DNA of 64,000 bases from Paracoccaceae bacterium (GTDB lineage: Bacteria > Pseudomonadota > Alphaproteobacteria > Rhodobacterales > Rhodobacteraceae). Position numbers and translations under genes: made by a program. The notes beneath the pieces were generated by a model. It was not told the origin of the DNA. It was given only the letters and a program-made list of their open reading frames with translations, and searched no databases. The stretch's first letter is position 1; each line of letters begins with the position of its first letter. Positions 57,721-64,000 of the stretch are shown piece by piece. Location: the NCBI GenBank assembly GCA_020832445.1, contig JAFIEO010000021.1, positions 1 through 64,000 on the forward strand. The letters are read 5' to 3'.

Positions 57721-57831
57721 AGTCCTGTCTCCCAATACTGGCAGCACAAACGCCAAGCTATACTGACCTGATCCGCAATCTATTCATAGGGTTTTTGTGG
57801 CGTTGTCCGGTCCGACACTGCGTTGCACTGG

Positions 57832-58716
57832 TCATCGCCGCGTGACCGCCAGCGTTGCGACAATAATGATCGCCGCGCCCGAAAGCATGTGGAGTGTTGG
57901 CACTTCGGCAAAAAAGAAATACCCGACCGCAGTCGACAGGACGAGCGAGCTGTAGCCGAGCGGTCCCAGCACGCCGGACTCGCCCCAGTAATGGGCGCGC
58001 AGAAAACAATATTGCGCAGCTTGCGCGAAAGCCCCGATCAGCAGCAGGACAGGCCATAATGCGCCCGGCGCTTGCCATGTCAGCGCAGCGGGCAACGCGG
58101 TGACTGCGCCAATTCCTGCGGTATAGGCAAGCATCATCACCAGCGCGGATTCCTCGCGCATTTTGCGGGTTACGATGATTGCGCCGGTCCCTGCGAAAAT
58201 TGTTACCATCAACGCCCAAAGCCCGGAATTGACCGCTATTTCCCCCGGTTGCACCGCCACCAGCACGCCTGCCAGTCCGACCATGCCCGCGAGCCAATGC
58301 GCAGGGCGTACCACCTCGCGCAGGATCAGCGCGGCCATGGCCATCATGATCAGCGGGCGGGTGAAACTGATTGCTGTGAACAAGGCCAGTGGCAATCGCG
58401 CAACGGCATAGAAACTTGTCACGATGGCCGTGGCCGATAACGCGACGCGCATCGCGTGCAGTCCCGGCTGGCTGGTGCGCAATTCGGCCCGTCCCTGCCA
58501 CAGGAAGGGGGACAGCAACACAAGCCCCGTCAGCGCCCGGATGCACACGATCTGTACGGCGGGAAAATCGGCACCCATCGCCTTGACGATGGCAAGCGCC
58601 CAGATGTTCAGCCCCATATCGGCCAGCAGCCATGCCGCCCCGCGCAGATTGTCGCGTTGGGGCGCAGGGTCGGGCAGGGGGGCCGGGCCGGGGCCGGGGC
58701 GGGGAATGGGCGTCAT
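57832..58716 (-). CDS. EamA/DMT family transporter
   Basis: 294 residues with ten membrane helices in two EamA repeats; TSFYAVARLPLALFTAISFT near residue 98 and GPLGYSSLVLSTAVGYFFFA near residue 250 are the repeat-end blocks with the conserved Pro and Gly. The N-terminus is Pro-rich (PRPGPGPAPLPDPAPQ). The family exports amino acids, nucleotide derivatives or other metabolites; the substrate is unknown. It starts directly at the stop of the PIG-L gene with no gap, so the two are co-translated. Confidence 0.85.
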   Translation of the reverse strand: MTPIPRPGPGPAPLPDPAPQRDNLRGAAWLLADMGLNIWALAIVKAMGADFPAVQIVCIRALTGLVLLSPFLWQGRAELRTSQPGLHAMRVALSATAIVTSFYAVARLPLALFTAISFTRPLIMMAMAALILREVVRPAHWLAGMVGLAGVLVAVQPGEIAVNSGLWALMVTIFAGTGAIIVTRKMREESALVMMLAYTAGIGAVTALPAALTWQAPGALWPVLLLIGAFAQAAQYCFLRAHYWGESGVLGPLGYSSLVLSTAVGYFFFAEVPTLHMLSGAAIIIVATLAVTRR

Positions 58717-61053
58717 TCAGGCCCGCCTGCGCGGCGCGATCATGTTTGCCATCAGCCGGAACGCCCCCGGAACCAGCGCTTCCATTTGTAGATGCACGAT
58801 CAGGGCGCAATGGGTGTGGCGACCAGCACCGATTTCGGCCGACAACAGCGCGCCGCGATGCGGGGCTTCTTCAGGGTCCGCCATTTCCAGCAAGGGTGTA
58901 TAGGCGGCATCCCAGCTTTTGGCAAAATATAGCCCCCGTTCCTTGACCCAGCCGTTCCAATCATCTGGACTGATGGGGTTGGGACCGGTCAGCACCGGAT
59001 GATCAGGGGCAAGATGCGTCACTGTCGCCGTTTCATCGGTGACGCGCCAGCGCAGCGATGGCTGCCCCACTTCCAGCCGCGCGGGCGGAATCGTGTCGGG
59101 ATTCCAGTTGTCCCACGGCCGATGATACAGCGTCAGCAAGGTGCCGCCACCGGCGACCCATGCCTTCACAACCTGCATGAATCCTGCAAGCTTCGGCACT
59201 GTTTTCATGGCGAATATGCCGATGACGAGTGTGTCTAGTCCCGCAAGCATGCCGGCGGACAACGCAGACGGGTCCAGTACAGTCACATCTGCGCCCATCG
59301 CCTGCATCCAGTGATCGGCGCGGTCATTGCCGCCACCGATATAACCTATGCGCGCCGACGCAAGCGCCACATCGGCGACCCTTAGCCGCAGCACGGCGGG
59401 CGCGCGATGCACAAGCGGGCCAGTGTGGGGATATGATATATGCGTGGCCCCCTCGGCGGGGTTGCCCGCGACGGTCACGGCAAGACGGGACAATTCCGGC
59501 ACTGGCAAGGGCGGTGGGGTCAGTGTCGCGCCACCATCTGTCGTTTCGCATGTCCAGCCATCGGGCAGGTTGATTGCCGCGCCATCACTTAGACGAAGTG
59601 GCGTCGCACGGGGGTCGCGCGCGTTCACGAAAATGGCCTGCGGCGTGATTTCGGCAAGCGTTGCGGGCAGCACCAGCAAGGGGGATTCCAGCGGCAGATG
59701 TGCTGTCAGTTCTTGCCCCGCAAGGATCATCGTCAGGGCCATGTTTACCGGACCGCAAGGACCGTTGGGCTGGTGCAACAAAGGGTAGGGATCGGCGGCT
59801 TGCGCGTCGGGCGGCAGGTGCAGCGCGTCATCCGTAGTCCGCCAGCCATCCGGTATGGCCCAGTCCAGCCGTGCCGTCACCGGTCCCTGTGGCGCATGCA
59901 GCGATAGTCGCGCACCGATTTGTCCGCCGGGGTGCGCGTGATCGGAGTCAAGGCGCGCTTCGGCCCGAATACCTGCGGCAAGACGGATCACGTGGGCAAG
60001 CTGTGCTTCCTTCAGGCAAAGACGATGCTCCAGCACATCGGCCAGATCGGGCGGGCAGGCCGCCCGCGCTGCGCGTAACGCCACCAGCGCACGCCCGGCA
60101 GCCGCCAGTATACCTGCCCGGTCGGGAAAAGCTGCGACAGTTTCCGCAAGCGCCGCATCAAGTTCGGCGCAAGCAGGCAAGCCTGTGGCAATGGCAGCAA
60201 AGCTGCCGGGCAGGTTGTCGGTAATCGCGCCTGTGTCATCACCAACCGTGCTGATCGCCAGATGCAGCGGCCAACCGGCCCCTTCGGTCGGGCCGACCCA
60301 GCGCCCCATCCCCTGCGTTGCATGAAGGACACGCGAATGCTGGCCGATTTCGGCCCATGTCCAGCCTGACAGCGGCTCACGCCCATGGCCCGCGATACGC
60401 ACTGTCTGGGGTGGGGGCGGCTGATCGTCGTCATATGCCGTTCCCGCCCCCGACCATCCTGGCAGATACAGTTTGGACACCTGCCACGGCTTGCCTTTGG
60501 CCTCGAAATTCGGGTCGGCGGCGGCTGCAATTACGTCATGCGCGGCCTGTGTCATGGCGCGGTGGTGGCCGTGTTGGCCCGGAATATCCAGAAAAGTCGG
60601 GCAGATAATATCGGGCCGGTCCGCACGGATAATTTCGGCAAAGCGACGCAGGGTGCGGGTGTGACCCCATTTCGCCAGTGTCTCGACGCCGGATTTGGAA
60701 AACCCGAAATCGGTGATCGTATCTTCGGGGCTTTCCGACAGCCAGTGCATCGTCATGCCCAGCACATCACAGGCGCGCGCCATTTCCGCAGTGCGCAGCG
60801 TTCCAAGAACAGCACCTGCTTCGCGCCCGATGTCATTCTGGCCGCCTTCGCCCCGTGTCGAGCAGGCATAGGAAATCGACAGCCCGTCGCGGTATGTCAG
60901 CGCAGCAAGCATTCCGCTGGTTTCATCATCGGGATGGGCACCAGTATTCATGAAACGCACGATACTTCTGAGCGGCTGAAGCGCGCGCCACAGCATCAGC
61001 GCTTCGGGTTTGGTGCGCTGTGCAAGGAGCCTTGCGGAATCTGACATCGGCAC
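58717..61053 (-). CDS. Large PIG-L family deacetylase with C-terminal extension
   Basis: 778 residues. The N-terminal 200 residues are a PIG-L/LmbE zinc deacetylase: NTGAHPDDETSGMLAAL near residue 36, STRGEGGQNDIGREAG near residue 65, and GQHGHH near residue 159 as the distal metal site. The remaining 550 residues include a beta-rich part (about 370-545) and a C-terminal domain resembling class I glutamine amidotransferase-like folds (VLDPSALSAGMLAGLDTLVI, then GGTLLTLYHRPWDNW). The family removes N-acetyl groups from sugars. The start is probably GTG 61053, 8 bases after AAAGG; ATG 61047 is the alternative. The neighbours are a ROK repressor and a sugar importer. Confidence 0.82.
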   Translation of the reverse strand: MPMSDSARLLAQRTKPEALMLWRALQPLRSIVRFMNTGAHPDDETSGMLAALTYRDGLSISYACSTRGEGGQNDIGREAGAVLGTLRTAEMARACDVLGMTMHWLSESPEDTITDFGFSKSGVETLAKWGHTRTLRRFAEIIRADRPDIICPTFLDIPGQHGHHRAMTQAAHDVIAAAADPNFEAKGKPWQVSKLYLPGWSGAGTAYDDDQPPPPQTVRIAGHGREPLSGWTWAEIGQHSRVLHATQGMGRWVGPTEGAGWPLHLAISTVGDDTGAITDNLPGSFAAIATGLPACAELDAALAETVAAFPDRAGILAAAGRALVALRAARAACPPDLADVLEHRLCLKEAQLAHVIRLAAGIRAEARLDSDHAHPGGQIGARLSLHAPQGPVTARLDWAIPDGWRTTDDALHLPPDAQAADPYPLLHQPNGPCGPVNMALTMILAGQELTAHLPLESPLLVLPATLAEITPQAIFVNARDPRATPLRLSDGAAINLPDGWTCETTDGGATLTPPPLPVPELSRLAVTVAGNPAEGATHISYPHTGPLVHRAPAVLRLRVADVALASARIGYIGGGNDRADHWMQAMGADVTVLDPSALSAGMLAGLDTLVIGIFAMKTVPKLAGFMQVVKAWVAGGGTLLTLYHRPWDNWNPDTIPPARLEVGQPSLRWRVTDETATVTHLAPDHPVLTGPNPISPDDWNGWVKERGLYFAKSWDAAYTPLLEMADPEEAPHRGALLSAEIGAGRHTHCALIVHLQMEALVPGAFRLMANMIAPRRRA

Positions 61054-61123
61054 TGAGATTACCTTTCTGTAAGTCGTGAGCGGGTCTTGCGTCGTTTCGA
61101 TGAAGGCGGGGTTTTCGCGGGCG

Positions 61124-62338
61124 TCACGGCGCAGGGTCCAGTCGTGGTGTGACAGTATCGTGGATCACCAGCGCTGCACCGCCGAGCGCGCCAGTCATCC
61201 GCCCCGAGGCCCCGCGCAGAACACGCGGGCGCGCGCGATCCCGTCTGCGTGCGACAGACCCGCGCGGCAGATCAAGGCGTGCAATCAGATCGTCCAGCAA
61301 CCGGTCGGGCAGCGCACCGCCCAGCACGACGGCTTCGGGGTCAAACAGGTTTTCGAGCGTCCCAATCACCGGTGCCAGCAGGCGCGCAGCCTCGTTCAGC
61401 CATGCATCAAGCGCTGCATCCTCAACGGCCAACAGGCGCGCCGCCACCGCGTCGGTCTGCCCCCCGCCGGGGGGCGTGTCCGGTGACAGCAAGCCGCGCG
61501 CGGCCAAATGGCGGCGCAATGCCATGCGGCTGGTATATTGCTCCAGACACCCTGTATTGCCACAATCGCAGGGCAACCCGTCCGGCACGACGATGACATG
61601 GCCGATTTCGCCTGCGTTTCCAAAGGCACCGCGCATCGGCTGGCCCTGCGCGATCACGCCAAGGCCAAGGCCGGCGCCAAAATAGAGATAGCAAAAGGTA
61701 TCCAGCCCTTGCGCGGCACCAAGCATTGCCTCGCCTATTGCAGCGGCGGTTGCGTCCTTTTCTACGATCACCGGCAGCTTAAGCGCCTCTGCTGCCTGCG
61801 CTGCGGCGTCATCAAAGCCCTGCCAGCCTGTCAGAACAGTCGCGCCCGCAGCGCTAAGTCCCTCGACGCCGAAGGGGCCGGGCAGCACCAGCCCAGCCCC
61901 CAGCACGGGCACTTCACATTGTGCCCGTGCCTGACCGGCCAGATCTGCCATCAGGGCGAACACGGTTTCGGGGTCGGATGCAGGCAGCGGGGTCTGTGCC
62001 TGCCATAGCACGGTGCCTGCCAGATCCGTCAGCACCGAGAGCAGCGCGTCGGGTCGAACCTCGAAGCCAAGTGCCGCAGCGCCTGCTGGGTTGAACGTAT
62101 ACAGGACAGGTGGCTGCCCGCGCGCAGAACGCCTGCGTCCGGCGGGGACGACCAGCCTGTCATGTTCCAGCTCTGCGATCAGGTTCGATACTGTCTGTGT
62201 GCTCAACCCGCTGGAGCGGGCGATCTCGGCGCGGCCCGCGCCATCGCTTAATTGGACATAGCCCAACACCACCCGCCGGTTATGGGCTTTGGTGCGTTCG
62301 GCATTCGTGCCGGCAATCTGGGTCTGGCGCGGCGGCAT
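61124..62338 (-). CDS. ROK family transcriptional repressor
   Basis: 404 residues. An N-terminal winged helix (GRAEIARSSGLSTQTVSNLI, residues 35-54) is followed by a ROK sugar-binding domain with IVEKDATAAAIGEAMLGAA near residue 190 and the zinc motif CDCGNTGCLEQY near residue 257. This is the NagC/XylR-type layout that senses a sugar or amino sugar. It diverges from a sugar ABC importer, and a palindrome at 62344-62368 lies 6 bp before its start, fitting autoregulation and control of the importer. Confidence 0.9.
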   Translation of the reverse strand: MPPRQTQIAGTNAERTKAHNRRVVLGYVQLSDGAGRAEIARSSGLSTQTVSNLIAELEHDRLVVPAGRRRSARGQPPVLYTFNPAGAAALGFEVRPDALLSVLTDLAGTVLWQAQTPLPASDPETVFALMADLAGQARAQCEVPVLGAGLVLPGPFGVEGLSAAGATVLTGWQGFDDAAAQAAEALKLPVIVEKDATAAAIGEAMLGAAQGLDTFCYLYFGAGLGLGVIAQGQPMRGAFGNAGEIGHVIVVPDGLPCDCGNTGCLEQYTSRMALRRHLAARGLLSPDTPPGGGQTDAVAARLLAVEDAALDAWLNEAARLLAPVIGTLENLFDPEAVVLGGALPDRLLDDLIARLDLPRGSVARRRDRARPRVLRGASGRMTGALGGAALVIHDTVTPRLDPAP

Positions 62339-62343
62339 GGTAT

Positions 62344-62368
62344 CTTAACTCAAAAGATTTGAATTAAG
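62344..62368. promoter_or_regulatory. Candidate ROK repressor operator
   Basis: cttaactcaaa-aga-tttgaattaag is a palindrome with 11-base arms (one mismatch) and a 3-base centre, AT-rich in a GC-rich setting. It lies between the ROK gene start (62338) and the divergent binding-protein gene (62494). Confidence 0.6.
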
Positions 62369-62493
62369 TATTGATCTTTGCAGCGAAGCCGTCAACACTC
62401 AACTTCAGAAACGAGAGGTCCCGGGCACACGCCGCTTAAGGGAATCCCAAGTCACCGGGCCAAATGTGCCCAAGCGATAGGAGAGGAAGACAC

Positions 62494-63750
62494 ATGAAAT
62501 CCATGAGGAAAATGGCGCTTGGCCTGACAACGAGCGTTGCTACACTGATCTCGGCGCAGGCTGTCAGTGCCGTCGAGATAGAATACTGGCAATATATCTT
62601 CGACACGCGCGTTCAGGCGATGGATACCCTGATAGAGCGCTTTCAGGAAGAAAACCCGGGAATTACCGTCCGGCATTCGACCTTTCCGCTTGCCGATTAC
62701 CGAACGCGCCTTGCGGCAGCGATTCCTGCGGGGCAGGGGCCGGATGTGATGCAGCTTTTCTATGGCTGGCTGGATGCCTATGTCGACGAGGGTCTTGTGC
62801 AACCCCTGCCGACTGACGTTTTCGCGCCAGAAATGATCGAGGAAGAGTTCTTCCCCATGGTTGCCGCGATGAAGCGTGATGGTGCCTATATGGCGCTGCC
62901 TACGGCCGTGCGTTCGCTTGCGCTGTTCTACAACACCCGCCTGATGTCTGCTGCCGGTTTCGACACGCCACCTGAAACACTGGAAGAAATGGTCGATATG
63001 GCGCGCGCCATGACTGTGCGTGACGGGTCGGGCAACATCACGCAGGTCGGCATTACAACGGGCATGAACGCGCAAGATCACCACTGGTTCCGAGAAGTTC
63101 TGACCCGTCAATTTGGTGCCGAACCCTATCTGGATAACTACCGCACCGTGAATTACGCGACGCCCGAGGGTGTGGCCGCTTTCGAGTTCTATACCGGGCT
63201 GGAAGCGACAGAAGGTGTGAGCCAGTCAGGTTTCATGGATGAGCCACAGGCCGCTTTCCGTGCCGGGCGTGCGGGGATGCATATCGACGGCTCGTTCCGG
63301 ATTGGCGCGCTTGAGGGGACACGCGGGTTGGATTGGGGTGTTGCGGCACTTCCGGCCAGTGCAGATGGTGTGACCGCGAATTATGGCAGTTACTGGGTTA
63401 ACGCGATCACCAACCGCGCGCAGGGTGAACGCAAGGAAGCAGCGGTCAAGTTCATGGAGTTCGTCACCTCGGAAGAGGCGATGCAACTGTGGCTTGATGT
63501 GGTGGGCGAGCTTCCGGCGCGTCCTTCGGTTGCATTAACCGACGAAAACCTTGCCAATCCGGTCTATGGCCCGTTCATCGAAGGTTTGGCCACAGCGCAA
63601 ACGACACTTTTTCTGGATGAAACGGCGCAGCGTCAGGTGCTTATGGATGCCGTGCAGCGTGTTCTGCTGGAAGGTATGTCCCCCGCTGACAGCCTGATGG
63701 TTGCGCAAGAAGCCGAACAGGAAATCATCGACCGGCTTGGTGGAAACTGA
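62494..63750 (+). CDS. Sugar ABC transporter substrate-binding protein (family 1)
   Basis: 418 residues. Signal peptide (MRKMALGLTTSVATLISAQA) followed by a family 1 binding protein: EIEYWQYIFDTRVQAMDTLI, ERFQEENPGITVRHSTFPL, YRTRLAAAIPAGQGPDVMQL and AAFRAGRAGMHIDGSF. These bind mono- or oligosaccharides for CUT1 importers. GGAGAGGA stands before the ATG. A permease gene begins 190 bp downstream, and the divergent ROK repressor and PIG-L deacetylase suggest an amino-sugar or acetylated-sugar substrate; this is inference. Confidence 0.9.
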   Translation: MKSMRKMALGLTTSVATLISAQAVSAVEIEYWQYIFDTRVQAMDTLIERFQEENPGITVRHSTFPLADYRTRLAAAIPAGQGPDVMQLFYGWLDAYVDEGLVQPLPTDVFAPEMIEEEFFPMVAAMKRDGAYMALPTAVRSLALFYNTRLMSAAGFDTPPETLEEMVDMARAMTVRDGSGNITQVGITTGMNAQDHHWFREVLTRQFGAEPYLDNYRTVNYATPEGVAAFEFYTGLEATEGVSQSGFMDEPQAAFRAGRAGMHIDGSFRIGALEGTRGLDWGVAALPASADGVTANYGSYWVNAITNRAQGERKEAAVKFMEFVTSEEAMQLWLDVVGELPARPSVALTDENLANPVYGPFIEGLATAQTTLFLDETAQRQVLMDAVQRVLLEGMSPADSLMVAQEAEQEIIDRLGGN

Positions 63751-63772
63751 TCTGCGCAAAAGCTGCAATTCT

Positions 63773-63797
63773 GGCGCGCGCGCATTCAGCGCGCGCC
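63773..63797 (+). other. Intercistronic GC hairpin
   Basis: ggcgcgcgc/gcgcgcgcc, a perfect 9-bp stem with a 7-base loop and no T tract, between the binding-protein and permease genes. It is placed like the hairpin at 49991-50016 and probably has the same message-stabilising or attenuating role. Confidence 0.55.
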
Positions 63798-63940
63798 CCT
63801 GATCACACCTGATTTGGGTCTGACTGGCATATCTGGATTGTGCTGAAGGCGGACTGTCGCCTGAAAACCTGAAAACAGGTGCCTGCCCACGTGCCGTTCC
63901 GTCATCCGTGCCGCGGACCGGGAAACTATAAAGCGGAGTC

Positions 63941-64000
63941 ATGCTGATGAACCTTTACAGCCGCCTGTCGATCGAACGCAAGCGCACCGTCTGGGCGTGG
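63941..64000 (+). CDS. Start of an ABC permease gene, cut by the window end
   Basis: Twenty codons beginning MLMNLYSRLSIERKRTVWAW after GCGGAG. Position after a family 1 binding protein and the basic stretch before an expected first membrane helix suggest the first CUT1 sugar permease. The remainder lies outside the window. Confidence 0.6.
   Translation, partial: MLMNLYSRLSIERKRTVWAW

Overview
The window is a GC-rich bacterial chromosome segment. It most likely comes from an alphaproteobacterium of the Rhodobacteraceae (Roseobacter/Rhodobacter group). The grounds are a fused malic enzyme/phosphotransacetylase, the secB-fxsA-Tim44-smr block, a DUF2478 gene beside mobA, a class I PHA synthase, and an intergenic repeat with the 'aaaaccggttcccactttt' core common in alphaproteobacteria. 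The genus cannot be read from the sequence. Function calls rest on motifs and family knowledge; no search was run.

Layout. 0.25-8.9 kb: maeB, a PfkB kinase, msrA, a VOC protein, ubiH, an amidase and an aminotransferase. 8.9-12.7 kb: ftsK and lolA. 12.7-13.6 kb: an AT-rich insert with one orphan gene carrying a HEPN-like RNx4H motif, next to the 3' stub of a truncated gene. 13.6-20.7 kb: housekeeping genes ettA, secB, fxsA, Tim44-like, smr, tgt, psd, pssA and tRNA-Asp(GTC). 20.8-37.6 kb: kdgK, clpB, a GNAT gene, a DUF2478-mobA-DUF429-like molybdenum cofactor module, a LysR regulator, rlmH-rsfS, leuCD, a membrane protein with an EEP-fold protein, glpR/glpD and a WGR protein. 37.6-43.8 kb: a lipoprotein, a decayed intergenic zone with a CDF transporter remnant, then an accessory ftsH directly followed by phaC.

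44.0-54.1 kb is the most interesting part. It holds a regulatory periplasmic binding protein, a sensor kinase and an NtrC-like regulator in the size and order pattern of the Pgt (phosphoglycerate) sensing system. These are followed by a complete ABC importer (binding protein, fused double permease, ATPase) and two cytoplasmic phosphatases, one histidine-type and one Gph-like HAD. The two binding proteins are paralogues. My inference is one locus that senses, imports and dephosphorylates a phosphorylated organic compound. The regulator lacks the GAFTGA loop, and tandem dyads lie directly upstream of the transporter promoter, which suggests sigma-54-independent control.

54.2-57.1 kb is a gene graveyard: a PPOX flavoprotein with an early in-frame stop, a decayed AAA-M41 protease and a decayed GH42 beta-galactosidase C-terminus. 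57.1-64.0 kb holds a cupin thiol-dioxygenase-like protein, an EamA transporter, a large PIG-L deacetylase, a ROK repressor with a palindromic operator, and the start of a sugar ABC importer (binding protein plus the first 20 codons of a permease) that runs off the window.
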